A DNA stretch of 43,848 nt. Source: Rhodospirillaceae bacterium. GTDB taxonomy: Bacteria > Pseudomonadota > Alphaproteobacteria > Rhodospirillales > Casp-alpha2. Made by a program: the position numbers and the translations under genes. Where the stretch lies: contig JAERTE010000031.1 in the NCBI GenBank assembly GCA_016845145.1, positions 1 to 43,848 of the forward strand, in the 5' to 3' direction. Shown one piece after another: positions 1 to 8,538 of this stretch (its first letter is position 1; each line of letters starts with the position of its first letter). The notes under the pieces were generated by a model. That model had not been told where the DNA came from and did no database searches. It saw only the letters and a program-made list of their open reading frames with translations.

Positions 1-2
1 CC

Positions 3-494
3 CAGAACGTTGACTATGCCTTGAAGCTGAAAGGTGTTGAGCGCGCTGAACGTCTGCGCCGTATCGACGAGGTACTGGGCAGAGCCGGCATTCGGCGATT
101 GCGCGAACAGCCGGCTCGGGTGCTGAGCTTCGGCGAACAACAAAAACTCGCCTTGGCCCGCGCCTGGGCGCTCAAGCCGCAGGTTTTGTTTCTGGATGAA
201 CCGACCGCGAGTCTCGATCCGGCGGCCACCCACGCCGTTGAAGAAATCGTCCAAGCCATCCATGACGAAGGCACACGCATCATCCTCACCACGCACGATT
301 TGGCGCAGGCGCGGCGATTGGCAGATGACATCATTTTCCTGCACCGCGGCCGCATGCTGGAACGCGCGCCGGCCGAACAGTTTTTCGCCGAACCGAAAAA
401 TGATCTGGCCCAGGCGTTTGTACGCGGCGAGCTTCTATGGTGGCGACTGGGCAAGGACAACCGAAAACGGAGCGCGCCCAAGCAACGCGGATGA
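3..494 (+). CDS. tupC: Tungstate ABC transporter ATP-binding protein, C-terminal part (cut by window edge)
   Basis: This is the 3' part of an ABC transporter ATPase; the frame is open back to base 3, so the start and the Walker A motif lie outside the window. Visible motifs are a signature loop LSFGEQQ (a variant of LSGGQ), Walker B VLFLDEP followed by TASLDP, and the H-loop in TTHDLAQ. A short basic tail follows. The assignment to tungstate uptake is by context: a ModE-like regulator and the TupA binding protein gene lie immediately downstream. The protein would energise uptake of tungstate (or molybdate) across the inner membrane together with a TupB permease, presumably encoded just upstream. 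ATPases of this class are hard to separate by sequence alone, so the ABC fold is certain and the substrate is inferred. Confidence 0.85.
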   Translation, partial: QNVDYALKLKGVERAERLRRIDEVLGRAGIRRLREQPARVLSFGEQQKLALARAWALKPQVLFLDEPTASLDPAATHAVEEIVQAIHDEGTRIILTTHDLAQARRLADDIIFLHRGRMLERAPAEQFFAEPKNDLAQAFVRGELLWWRLGKDNRKRSAPKQRG

Positions 495-498
495 ACGG

Positions 499-888
499 CT
501 ACTGTTGGCCGCCTTGCGGGCCGGAGGATTCGCAAGCATCGGCGAGCCAATCGAGAAATGGCGCGGCCGCTTTGTCCACCTTACCCAAAGCATCACGGTA
601 TCGATGCACCAGTGCCTCGCCAAATGGTGTCAGCTTCGCGCCGCCACCGCCTTCACCACCGACCTTGGTCTCGACCACGGGATTTCCCAGCGCGGAATTC
701 ATGGTATCGATCAAATACCATGCGCGGCGGTACGACAGTCCCATGGTCTTCGCCGCAGCGGTGATGCCGCCCTCCGCCTCCAGATGCTCAAGCAGTTCAA
801 TCTTGCCGGGGCCGATAACACCACCCCCGACCCGCAACTGAATTTTCAACTTGGGACGAAGAGTTAATTCATCGCTCATACGTGCCAT
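499..888 (-). CDS. ModE-like winged-helix regulator of molybdate/tungstate uptake
   Basis: A small protein of 129 residues resembling the N-terminal DNA-binding domain of ModE. The segment LEAEGGITAAAKTMGLSYRR followed by AWYLIDTMN is the typical LysR-like helix-turn-helix of this family, and a glycine-rich wing (GGEGGGGAKLTPFG) follows. The C-terminal molybdate-binding MOP domains of E. coli ModE are absent, so metal sensing must use another site or a partner. The ATG at 886-888 was chosen because an AGGA sits about 7 bases upstream; an in-frame ATG two codons earlier lies too close to it. The gene converges on tupC, with 4 bases between the two stop codons, and diverges from tupA across a perfect palindrome that is its likely operator. 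Family placement is strong; the metal it answers to is inferred from tupA and tupC. Confidence 0.85.
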   Translation of the reverse strand: MARMSDELTLRPKLKIQLRVGGGVIGPGKIELLEHLEAEGGITAAAKTMGLSYRRAWYLIDTMNSALGNPVVETKVGGEGGGGAKLTPFGEALVHRYRDALGKVDKAAAPFLDWLADACESSGPQGGQQ

Positions 889-928
889 CAACATTTCCTA
901 TTCGATCTTGAAATCGGCTCATCAAATC

Positions 929-952
929 CGTTATGTCAAATTTGACATAACG
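929..952. promoter_or_regulatory. 24-bp perfect palindrome, likely ModE-type operator
   Basis: The half-site CGTTATGTCAAA is followed directly by its exact reverse complement. The outer CGTTAT/ATAACG matches what is known of ModE boxes (CGnTATA...TATAACG type). It lies between the divergent modE-like and tupA genes and contains the -35 hexamer of the tupA promoter, so binding should repress tupA. Confidence 0.75.
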
Positions 953-970
953 ATTCATGCCCCCTATATG
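942..970 (+). promoter_or_regulatory. Sigma-70-type promoter of tupA
   Basis: A consensus -35 TTGACA (942-947) and a -10-like TATATG (965-970) are separated by 17 bases, 36 bases before the tupA start codon. The -35 box lies inside the right arm of the palindrome at 929-952, which couples this promoter to the ModE-like regulator. Confidence 0.6.
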
Positions 971-1005
971 GCTGGATAACAAGAATTCATTGAAAGAGAC
1001 TAGGC

Positions 1006-1866
1006 ATGAGTTTCCGAAAGATATTCCGGGTCACGACTTGGGCTGGCATCTGCGTTACCGCCTTGCTTGCCGCTGCGCTCACCCAAGGAGGTGTATGGGC
1101 TGGCGAACGTTTCATCACCGTCGCCTCCACCACGTCGACCCGCAATTCCGGCCTGTATGACAGCATCCTGCCGATGTTCACCAAAGCGAGCGGCATTGAC
1201 GTGCGCATCGTTGCCGTCGGCACGGGACAGGCTATCAAGCTGGCGCGCAATGGCGATGCCGATGTGCTGTTCGTTCACCACAAGCCTTCCGAGGAGAAAT
1301 TCGTCGCTGATGGTTTTGGGCTGCACCGCCGTGACGTCATGTACAACGACTTCATCATCGTCGGTCCGAAATCCGATCCGGCCAAGATCGCCGAAGGCAA
1401 AGACGCCGGCGCCGCACTTTCGAAGATATCGAAAGCCGGCGCCCCATTCGTATCGCGTGGTGACGACAGCGGCACCCACAAAAAGGAACTCGGCCTTTGG
1501 AAAATCGCCAGTGTCGCACCCGATTCGGCCAGCGGTAGTTGGTATCGTGAAACCGGTTCGGGCATGGGCGCAACACTGAACACCGCATCCGCCATGAATG
1601 CCTATGCACTCACTGACCGCGGCACTTGGCTGAATTTTGCAAACAAGGGAGACCTGACGATTCTCGTCGAGAGCGATAAACGTTTATTCAACCCCTATGG
1701 CGTCATCGTGGTCAATGCGGCCAAGCATCCGCATATCAAAACAACCGATGCCCAGGCATTTGCCGATTGGTTGGTATCGGCAAGCGGACAGGCGGCGATC
1801 GCAGCGTACCGGATTAAGGGCGAGCAGGCATTTTTCCCAAGTGCGGGAAAATCGGGCGGGTCATAA
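1006..1866 (+). CDS. tupA: Tungstate-binding periplasmic protein TupA
   Basis: A 286-residue exported binding protein. Residues 1-32 form a signal peptide (basic start, hydrophobic stretch, cleavage probably after GVWA). The mature protein begins with the anion-binding motif STTSTRNSG (about 41-49), followed by VAVGTGQAIKLARNGDADVLFVHH, which is typical of TupA/WtpA-type oxyanion binders. SRGDDSGTHKKE near the middle is the second oxyanion-binding segment of the family. It would capture tungstate in the periplasm and deliver it to TupBC. It is transcribed from its own promoter, separated from tupC by the regulator gene. Related PstS-like or sulfate binders are less likely given the TTST motif and the ModE context. 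The gene ends 5 bases from the convergent sensor gene. Confidence 0.92.
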   Translation: MSFRKIFRVTTWAGICVTALLAAALTQGGVWAGERFITVASTTSTRNSGLYDSILPMFTKASGIDVRIVAVGTGQAIKLARNGDADVLFVHHKPSEEKFVADGFGLHRRDVMYNDFIIVGPKSDPAKIAEGKDAGAALSKISKAGAPFVSRGDDSGTHKKELGLWKIASVAPDSASGSWYRETGSGMGATLNTASAMNAYALTDRGTWLNFANKGDLTILVESDKRLFNPYGVIVVNAAKHPHIKTTDAQAFADWLVSASGQAAIAAYRIKGEQAFFPSAGKSGGS

Positions 1867-1871
1867 GAGAA

Positions 1872-3824
1872 CTAGTCGCCGCCGCGTGCGTTATGTAAAT
1901 CGTCTTCCAAATGGCGGATATGGGTAACATCCATATAAGTCGCAACATGGCCGCCGTCAGGAAGCGGGAACCGCCGCACAAAAATGGCGCGCCCATCTTG
2001 CAGGCGGAATTCGTCATCGGCCTCAGTTCCTTCTCCGACGAGGCGAGAAAATTCCGCCTCGGCGAGCGCTTCGGGCTCACCCTCCCCGAGACCACCGTTT
2101 TGGGCGATATGCAACAGCAGTTCGCGCATGGGCATGCCGCGCCTCAAATTGGGTGGACGATACCAAATGTCTTCGCTCATCTTATTCCACGACACCAAAG
2201 TCTTGTCTTCCGCCCACATGACGAAACCTTGATCGATGGTGTTGAGAGTGGTTTCCAGTATGCGCGCGTTTTGTTCGAGCGCCTCTGCCGCTATTTTGCG
2301 TTCCGTGATATCGCGAACAATCAACGTGAGATAACGCCCGTCATGTACATCCCAGTGGGTTGCCGTGATCTCGGCCGGAAAACCGTTGCCGTCAATGCGG
2401 CGCATATCGAGTTCCATGGTATGGACAGCATCCTCTAGCGCCTCCGCAGCCACCGCACGCACGCCGTCGAAATCGGAGCTATCTTTGAAAAGCTCGGTGA
2501 TGCGATGGCCCAAAAAGCTCTCGGCCTCCAAGCCGAACATGGCGTCTGCCGCTTTATTGGTGAACACCACCACGCCATCGTGATTGCATGACAGAATGCC
2601 GTCACCTGCGGTTTGCGCGACTGCCCTGAACATCTCTTCACTGGACATCAGACGCGCATTGATGGCGCTGATCTCGCGCGATCGCTCGGCGCGCGCCAAC
2701 ACCGATGCTACCAGATAGTCCGGGTCGACAGGTTTGGATATCAAATCGTCCCCGCCCGAGCGCACCGTCATCACGCGTTTTTCATCACCAACATCACCGG
2801 TGATGAATACAATGGGCCGCCGGAACAACTGAGAATTGGTCTGTCGGATAACCTTTGCCAATTCGATGCCATTGCATTTGGGCATGTGAATGTCCAATAG
2901 GATAACATCCGGCATGGTATCCAATATTACCGGCAATGCCTTGTCGGGAACGGTAACGGTCTCGACCAACAACCCCGCGTTGGTCAGCAATGCATCGAAA
3001 TAGTTCGCCATATCTTCGTGGTCGTCGACAACGACGGCCTTAAACGGCGCCACCTTGCCGCGCGAGGAAAGCCGGTCGATGGCCGAGACCAGTTCAATAA
3101 TATTGACCGGCTTGACGAGGTAACTATCAGCCCCACCTCGCACGGCCCCCAGACGCGCCTTGAAGTCGTCGCGAACGGTCAAGAAAATCACCGGGCATTT
3201 GATCACGCCGGATTTTCGAAGCGCGCGCACCTCAACCAGACCCGCATCCCGATCAGCCTCGGACATGATGTCCATGACAACCGCCGCTGCCGGGCCGGCT
3301 TTCAAGGCGCTCCGAAGTTTCGAGAATTCAGAAATCCAATCGACTTCAAAGCCGAAATTTTCAAGCCGCAGTTTGGTTACGCCACCTTGTTCGGGATCGT
3401 CCTCGACCAGCACCACGCGATTGCGGGCGGCATCTTCCATCGTCTCAACGGTTGATGGCGCATCATCTTGATCCATCTGCGCGGCGGTACTTGCACCTGC
3501 ACGCATGCTGTGCAGCGCGACAATGTATTCCTGATACCAGGAATCGGGCGGTCGCTCGTCCGTCTCCAGTGCTGACAGGCACAAATGTTCCAGCCGGCGC
3601 GCGCGTTCGCTCAATTCAGCAAATCCGAACGTCCCGGCCGTTCCGATCAGTTTGTGCGCAAGTTCACACGACGCCTCGACAGCATCCCGAAACAAGGGTG
3701 TTGGCGCATCGACCCGAACTGCTGATTCGTGCGATTCAAGCTCCGACAGCCTGTCGTCAACCTGCGCAGCAAAGACTTTTCGCAGGGCTTCAATCTTCTC
3801 TTTAACACTATCAGGCATCGCCAT
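1872..3824 (-). CDS. Hpt-REC-REC-PAS-PAS signalling protein without an output or kinase domain
   Basis: A multidomain phosphorelay protein of 650 residues from the ATG at 3822-3824; a GTG 7 codons upstream is possible. Order of domains: an Hpt domain with the phospho-acceptor in AHKLIGTAGTFGF (His57); a receiver with EDD near the start, Asp185 in VVMDIM and Lys238; a second receiver with DDH, Asp311 in VILLDIHMP and Lys364; a PAS domain (about 400-510); and a second, PAS-7-like PAS domain (about 520-635). The protein stops after HLEDDLHNARGGD, the place where homologues normally continue through a helix into a HisKA or GGDEF domain. It may therefore be a 3'-truncated kinase, or act as a phosphate sink or intermediate in a relay. 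No kinase partner lies next to it. All domains are cytoplasmic; no membrane segment is seen. Confidence 0.85.
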   Translation of the reverse strand: MAMPDSVKEKIEALRKVFAAQVDDRLSELESHESAVRVDAPTPLFRDAVEASCELAHKLIGTAGTFGFAELSERARRLEHLCLSALETDERPPDSWYQEYIVALHSMRAGASTAAQMDQDDAPSTVETMEDAARNRVVLVEDDPEQGGVTKLRLENFGFEVDWISEFSKLRSALKAGPAAAVVMDIMSEADRDAGLVEVRALRKSGVIKCPVIFLTVRDDFKARLGAVRGGADSYLVKPVNIIELVSAIDRLSSRGKVAPFKAVVVDDHEDMANYFDALLTNAGLLVETVTVPDKALPVILDTMPDVILLDIHMPKCNGIELAKVIRQTNSQLFRRPIVFITGDVGDEKRVMTVRSGGDDLISKPVDPDYLVASVLARAERSREISAINARLMSSEEMFRAVAQTAGDGILSCNHDGVVVFTNKAADAMFGLEAESFLGHRITELFKDSSDFDGVRAVAAEALEDAVHTMELDMRRIDGNGFPAEITATHWDVHDGRYLTLIVRDITERKIAAEALEQNARILETTLNTIDQGFVMWAEDKTLVSWNKMSEDIWYRPPNLRRGMPMRELLLHIAQNGGLGEGEPEALAEAEFSRLVGEGTEADDEFRLQDGRAIFVRRFPLPDGGHVATYMDVTHIRHLEDDLHNARGGD

Positions 3825-3924
3825 GGTTGATACCGACACTCCCACAACAACTCAACGCAGCTGGATTTTAGTCCCAATCACTTTACATGGGATAAGGTTC
3901 ACATTCAATCTGTCAGCGCTGACC

Positions 3925-4212
3925 CTAAGCGCCCTCAACGACGATCATGTTTCCCCGCGAGGCCGAGCGGCGGATCGCTTTGGGTCCCGCATAGGCATCC
4001 GATGCGTGCCAGGCCTTGGCGCTCTCCACGTCCGGAAAACGCAATACAACGCAACGCGGCATCTCCCATTCACCTTCCAGCACTTCCATTGCGCCGCCGC
4101 GCACAACGAATTCACCGCCGTAAGGCTTCAGGGTTTCCGGCACCTGCTGTCGGTAGGTGTCATATGTATCCGGGTCATTGACCTCGATCTCGGCAATAAT
4201 ATAGGCGGCCAT
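3925..4212 (-). CDS. DUF1330 family protein
   Basis: A 95-residue protein of the DUF1330 family, a dimeric alpha/beta-barrel fold related to antibiotic-biosynthesis monooxygenase-like proteins. Family-typical segments are AAYIIAEIEVNDPDTYDTYR at the N-terminus, a central Gly-Gly (YGGEFVVRGG) and VVLRFPDVESAKAWHASDAY. The ATG at 4210-4212 was preferred because a GGGAG lies 10 bases upstream; the ATG three codons earlier has only one base of spacing. No function is established for this family. It stands alone between the sensor gene and an unrelated operon on the opposite strand. Confidence 0.8.
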   Translation of the reverse strand: MAAYIIAEIEVNDPDTYDTYRQQVPETLKPYGGEFVVRGGAMEVLEGEWEMPRCVVLRFPDVESAKAWHASDAYAGPKAIRRSASRGNMIVVEGA

Positions 4213-4366
4213 GTCTTTCATACTCCCTGTTGATTGTCGATTTGAGGTCCAGATTATGTCGAACCGTCCCCCTCGTCATCTCTGGCGTCTACATTCGTGT
4301 CATCCCGCCTTGAAGCCGATATCTCCAGACGTATGATAAAGCCATTCGAAAATTGGATAACCTGAC

Positions 4367-5473
4367 ATGGCCATGAACGAAAGCGCAGACGACCCGCTGG
4401 TGATACCGCAAGCAATGCCGGATACCATTGAGGCAGGATGGCAGGTGCTCGCACACCTCTATCATTGCTACTTCACCGGATTGGTGTTGCAGATGGCGCT
4501 GAAACATGGCGCCCGGGCGGCCGGCGAATGGTCCTTCCGCTATTTCCGCCGCCAACACCGAGAAAAATTCCTTTCCAGCTTCCAGAAGCTCGGCAACGCG
4601 GGTTTGCCCGATGCCGTCGCGGCGGCGCGCTATCACTATTTCTCCAACCGCATCGGCGGCGTCGAAGTGGAGTACATGTATGAATCCGACAAGAAAGCCT
4701 GGGTCCGGTTCCCGCATCCGCGCTGGATCTATGACGGCACCGCCATCTGCGGCGTGCCGGTTGAGGTTGGCCAAGGGTTCATTGACGGCTGGTATGGCCA
4801 CAACGGCGTGTCTCTGAACAACCCGCGCTTGGGTTGGGTCTGCACCAGCCAAGACTGCACCGCCGAGATCGGTTTCACTGGATACTTCATGGAGTACGAT
4901 CACGAACTTTCAGAAGACGAACGCGTCCGCTATGTCAGCGGCGAGGCCGCGCCGCCTTTCGATGCGGACGCGGCGCCAAAACTCGACACCAGCATCTGGA
5001 CGCCCGAACGCCTGGGCAAGGCGAGACGCAATTACGCCATGGACTACGTCAAATGGGGTCTGTTCGAATTGGTCGATCAAATGGGTGCGGATACGGCGCG
5101 CGAGTTGGCAGTTCATACGGCAGCGTTGACCGGTCGGCAATTTTACCGCGACCTGCAGCGACGACTGGGCCTGACACGCGACGACAGTGCGGCTGCGTTT
5201 GTTCAGTTCATGGCGCTCGTCACCGAAGCCCACGGAGACGTCGCAACACACTCGGACAGTGGCTTTAGTCAGACTGGCTGGCGGTTTCTGCGTGGCATGC
5301 CTGACATACCCGCCGAGACCGTGAGCGTCCTGTTTGACGGCTGGAACGAGTTGTGGCGCGGTTGCCTGAGTGTGCACAATCGTTTCCTGGCTTGGGAAAC
5401 CATCACCCGCCCCAGTGGCGCCGACGGCGATATCCAATGGCAAATCAACACAGCAGACGGGACCGGATCATGA
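4367..5473 (+). CDS. Unknown protein, possibly L-2-amino-thiazoline-4-carboxylate hydrolase-like
   Basis: A 368-residue soluble protein that I do not recognise firmly. It has no signal peptide or membrane segment. The middle part (HYHYFSNRIGGVEVEYMYES, then RWIYDGTAICGVP and CTSQDCTAEIGFTGYFMEYDHEL) resembles the ATC-hydrolase-like family (PF14196), in which conserved cysteine and aromatic residues recur. The C-terminal 150 residues are helical and Trp-rich. The next gene, a metallo-beta-lactamase-fold hydrolase, starts inside the stop codon (ATGA overlap), so the two are translationally coupled and probably act on the same compound. A GGAT about 9 bases upstream may serve as ribosome-binding site. 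The gene is real by length and coupling; the product name is tentative. Confidence 0.6.
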   Translation: MAMNESADDPLVIPQAMPDTIEAGWQVLAHLYHCYFTGLVLQMALKHGARAAGEWSFRYFRRQHREKFLSSFQKLGNAGLPDAVAAARYHYFSNRIGGVEVEYMYESDKKAWVRFPHPRWIYDGTAICGVPVEVGQGFIDGWYGHNGVSLNNPRLGWVCTSQDCTAEIGFTGYFMEYDHELSEDERVRYVSGEAAPPFDADAAPKLDTSIWTPERLGKARRNYAMDYVKWGLFELVDQMGADTARELAVHTAALTGRQFYRDLQRRLGLTRDDSAAAFVQFMALVTEAHGDVATHSDSGFSQTGWRFLRGMPDIPAETVSVLFDGWNELWRGCLSVHNRFLAWETITRPSGADGDIQWQINTADGTGS

Positions 5474-6381
5474 GCGGGCAAAATCTCACTTGGCGTATCG
5501 GTGACATCACCATTACCCGCATTACCGAATTCGAGGGACCGGGCGGCCTCAGTCGTTACCTGCCCGATGCGACGCGAGAGCGTGTGCGCGAAATCACCTG
5601 GCTGCAACCGCACTTCGCCACCGATGAAGGTCGCCTGATCGGCGCCATCCATGCCTTGGTGATTGAAACGCCGGACGCGCGCATTGTCGTCGACACCTGC
5701 GTCGGCAACGACAAGGAACGCGAGGTGCCGGCCTGGAACCAATTACAAACATCGTTTCTCGACGACATGGCCGAGGCAGGCTACGGGGCCGACAGCATGG
5801 ATATCGTCATGTGCACGCACCTGCACGTCGACCATGTGGGCTGGAACACCAAATTGGTGGACGGTGTGTGGCAGCCGACCTTCGCCAATGCGCGTTATCT
5901 GTTTGGCCGTACGGAATACGATTTCTGGGCTACGCGCGGCGACGACCCCCGGTTTGGGCCGGTATTCTCAGATTCCGTCAAGCCGGTGTTCGATGCCGGC
6001 CTGGTAGATCTGGTCGATACCGATCATCAAGTCGCACCGGGCGTCCGGCTGACGCCGACCCCGGGGCACACGCCGGGACACGTCAGCGTTTTAATTGAAT
6101 CGCAAGGAGAACAGGCCTTCATCACCGGCGATATGCTGCACCATCCCTGTCAAATGGCGCATCCCGAGTGGGGAGCCGTAGTCGATGAAGACAAGCCTCA
6201 GGCAGTGAAAACCCGTCACGATATATTCCAACACTTCGCCGGCACCCCGACGCTGGTGATCGGCACACACTTCGCCGCGCCCACGGCTGGGCGCATCGTA
6301 GTCGATGGCAATACCTACCGCCTCGACGTAGAAACCGCATCGATGGACGGCGACCCTGAGAAAGGGATAGGCCACCAATAG
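5470..6381 (+). CDS. Metallo-beta-lactamase-fold hydrolase
   Basis: A 303-residue cytoplasmic hydrolase of the metallo-beta-lactamase superfamily. The zinc-binding signature is THLHVDHVGWN, followed by TPTPGHTPGH, the aspartate in ITGDMLHH, and a last histidine in IGTHFAAP, which together supply the usual two-metal site. Proteins of this subgroup include lactonases and arylsulfatase-like or quorum-quenching hydrolases, but the substrate cannot be read from the sequence. The ATG overlaps the TGA of the preceding gene, so the two form an operon. A stretch of about 90 bases separates it from moaA, which has its own start signals. Confidence 0.88.
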   Translation: MSGQNLTWRIGDITITRITEFEGPGGLSRYLPDATRERVREITWLQPHFATDEGRLIGAIHALVIETPDARIVVDTCVGNDKEREVPAWNQLQTSFLDDMAEAGYGADSMDIVMCTHLHVDHVGWNTKLVDGVWQPTFANARYLFGRTEYDFWATRGDDPRFGPVFSDSVKPVFDAGLVDLVDTDHQVAPGVRLTPTPGHTPGHVSVLIESQGEQAFITGDMLHHPCQMAHPEWGAVVDEDKPQAVKTRHDIFQHFAGTPTLVIGTHFAAPTAGRIVVDGNTYRLDVETASMDGDPEKGIGHQ

Positions 6382-6470
6382 ACGAAAACCCTTGAGAAAT
6401 TGGGGGCGACAATTCACAACATCGTACCTAAATTAGTGTGTTGTAGATATTTTTTGAAGGGCCCGGTTCT

Positions 6471-7469
6471 TTGAGCCAAATGATCGACCCGTTCGGACGG
6501 CATGTCAGTTATCTCCGTGTATCGGTCACGGACCGCTGCGATTTCCGCTGCCACTACTGCATGTCAGAGGACATGTCCTTCTTGCCCAAATCCGACGTTT
6601 TGTCGCTGGAGGAGTTGGACCGGATTTGTTCGGCCTTCGTGCGCAAAGGGGTGCGGAAAATCCGCCTCACCGGGGGCGAACCCCTGGTCAGGCGCGGCAT
6701 CATGAACCTTATCGAAGGCTTGGGCCGGCACGTGAAAGCCGGCGATATGGATGAATTGACGCTGACCACCAATGGCTCGCAACTGGCTCGCTATGCCGAC
6801 CAACTGGTGGAAAACGGCATCAAACGCATCAATGTATCACTCGACACCCTGGACGGCGAAAAATTCGCACGCATCACGCGCTGGGGTAAACTCGACAAGG
6901 TCATGGTCGGCTTACGCGCCGCCAAGGCAGCCGGCCTCGATATCAAGATCAATGCTGTGGCGCTGCGCGGTTTCAACGATGGCGAACTGGACGGCATGGT
7001 TGCCTGGTGCGGAGAACAAGGCTTCGACATGACCATGATCGAGACCATGCCCATGGGCGACATCGGCGGCGAGCGCGTCGATCATTACCTGCCCTTGTCG
7101 GAAGTGCGCGAGAGACTGTCGGAAAACTGGACCCTGAACGATATTCCCTACCGCTCAGGCGGCCCGGCGCGCTTTGTCGAGGTGGAAGAAACCGGGCGCA
7201 AGCTCGGGTTCATTACGCCCATGACCCATAATTTCTGCGAGTCCTGCAACCGCGTACGTCTAACCTGTACCGGCACGCTGTATATGTGCCTAGGTCAGGA
7301 CGATGCCACCGATCTACGCACGCCACTGCGCGCGTCTGAAGGCAACGAGTTGCTGGAAAACGCCATCGACGAGGCCATCGGACGCAAGCCCAAGGGCCAT
7401 GATTTCGTGATAGAGCGCGGCGAGTCGGGTGCCGCCATCTCGCGTCATATGAGCGTCACGGGTGGCTAA
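6471..7469 (+). CDS. moaA: GTP 3',8-cyclase MoaA (molybdenum cofactor biosynthesis)
   Basis: A 332-residue radical SAM enzyme that converts GTP to 3',8-cyclo-7,8-dihydro-GTP, the first step of molybdopterin synthesis. The N-terminal cluster motif is CDFRCHYC (Cys23, Cys27, Cys30), followed by LTGGEPLVR. The C-terminal second iron-sulfur site is in [15 protein letters not shown], where a third cysteine follows in LYMC or LTC. The protein ends in Gly-Gly, the C-terminal tail known to be needed for MoaA activity. A TTG start at 6471 was chosen because GAAGGG lies about 9 bases upstream; the ATG three codons later would be too far from it. It fits functionally with the tungstate/molybdate genes at the start of the window but is not linked to other moa genes here. 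Confidence 0.95.
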   Translation: MSQMIDPFGRHVSYLRVSVTDRCDFRCHYCMSEDMSFLPKSDVLSLEELDRICSAFVRKGVRKIRLTGGEPLVRRGIMNLIEGLGRHVKAGDMDELTLTTNGSQLARYADQLVENGIKRINVSLDTLDGEKFARITRWGKLDKVMVGLRAAKAAGLDIKINAVALRGFNDGELDGMVAWCGEQGFDMTMIETMPMGDIGGERVDHYLPLSEVRERLSENWTLNDIPYRSGGPARFVEVEETGRKLGFITPMTHNFCESCNRVRLTCTGTLYMCLGQDDATDLRTPLRASEGNELLENAIDEAIGRKPKGHDFVIERGESGAAISRHMSVTGG

Positions 7470-7470
7470 A

Positions 7471-7998
7471 TCATCGTCTTGAATTTCGGCTGAGCCGGCG
7501 CTGGCTTTGCACCAATTGGCGCTGACGCGCTTCCAATTGCCGCACGAGATCACGCTGCTGCTGCTCCAATGATCTGGCCAGTTCGACCTGGGCACGGGTG
7601 CGTTGCTGAGCTGCGTTGGCAACCTCTTGCGAGTACGATACCTGTTCTTGGCGCAGTTGCGCGGTGCGGCGGCGGATTTGTTGCACGCGCTGACGCGCCT
7701 CGGTGATCAATTCGCGTACCCGCCGCTGCTCATCGGCACCCAGTTCGTCAATGGTCAGGATATCCTGCACCTGAGTGAGTATCCGCTGCACGGTGCGTTG
7801 CTGGCGACGGATTTCGCGCACACCATCTGAGGGTTTCTTTTTTTTGCGCTTCCCGGATACGCATTTCATGGTCTGCGATTTGGCATCGTATTTCAGGAAG
7901 AAGCGGCCACAATCCGCCGCCGTATCCGCACGCGCGACGCCGCCCGCCGGCATCACGCCAGCCAGCACTACGCCGGCCAGCGCCAAAACAACAATCAT
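7471..7998 (-). CDS. Secreted coiled-coil protein of unknown function
   Basis: A protein of about 175 residues with a signal peptide (MIVVLALAGVVLAGVMPAGG, cleavage near GVARA-DT). A short Cys-containing domain follows (DCGRFFLKYD..MKCVSG, two cysteines that could pair), then a KRKKKK stretch and a long Arg/Gln/Glu-rich coiled coil to the C-terminus. The ATG at 7996-7998 was chosen because AAGG lies 6 bases upstream and an extended -10 (TGCTATACT) sits only about 20 bases further up, so the GTG at 8034 and ATG at 8016 would be at or before the transcription start. The gene converges on moaA with one base between them. Likely periplasmic; no family recognised. Confidence 0.7.
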   Translation of the reverse strand: MIVVLALAGVVLAGVMPAGGVARADTAADCGRFFLKYDAKSQTMKCVSGKRKKKKPSDGVREIRRQQRTVQRILTQVQDILTIDELGADEQRRVRELITEARQRVQQIRRRTAQLRQEQVSYSQEVANAAQQRTRAQVELARSLEQQQRDLVRQLEARQRQLVQSQRRLSRNSRR

Positions 7999-8123
7999 GC
8001 AGCGCCTTAACACCATTCGGCGAGTATAGCACACTGAGGGGAATTTCCGGTCATGACTTGCGTCATCGCCTTACGCAGGCTTCTCGGCTATGATCAAGGC
8101 TCGTCACTGCGGAGGGAGGTCGC

Positions 8124-8537
8124 ATGGCACTGCTCACTTGGTCAAAAAAATATCTGACGGGCATCGACACCATAGATCGCGACCATCAGGCGCTGTTCAG
8201 TGCCGTCAACGAATTGCACACCAACATTTCCGACGGCGCCGATGCCGAGGATGTGGAAAAGACCCTCAACATGCTGGTCGACTATGTAGACGGCCATTTC
8301 GCGCGCGAGGAAGATCTTATGCAATCGTGCAACTACCCCGACCTGGTCGAGCATATGCGCATTCACCGTAAAATCTCGCATCAGGTCCGCGACTACCAAA
8401 CGACGTTCGAAGAAAACGGCCAAATTCTGGACATGCGTTCATTCGTCGAATTCCTCGGCAATTGGCTAAAAGGCCATATCGCCATCAGCGATGCCGACTA
8501 CATCCCGTTCGTCAAAAAAGCTAACACCGACGGTTGA
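8124..8537 (+). CDS. Bacteriohemerythrin
   Basis: A 137-residue single-domain hemerythrin, a four-helix bundle that binds oxygen at a di-iron centre. All seven expected ligands are present: His21 (RDHQALF), His58 and Glu62 (HFAREE), His77 and His81 (EHMRIH), and His118 and Asp123 (HIAISD). The start is preceded by GGAGGGAGG, a strong ribosome-binding site. The protein is cytoplasmic, with no signal peptide. In related bacteria such proteins store or deliver oxygen or sense redox state; the role here is not shown. The next gene starts one base after the stop codon, so the two are co-transcribed. Confidence 0.93.
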   Translation: MALLTWSKKYLTGIDTIDRDHQALFSAVNELHTNISDGADAEDVEKTLNMLVDYVDGHFAREEDLMQSCNYPDLVEHMRIHRKISHQVRDYQTTFEENGQILDMRSFVEFLGNWLKGHIAISDADYIPFVKKANTDG

Positions 8538-8538
8538 C

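Noticed and set aside
6405..6470. Possible molybdenum-cofactor riboswitch before moaA
   Set aside because: Only a 6-bp stem (ACAACA/TGTTGT) with a long loop is seen; the space is too short for the known riboswitch and its conserved parts are missing.
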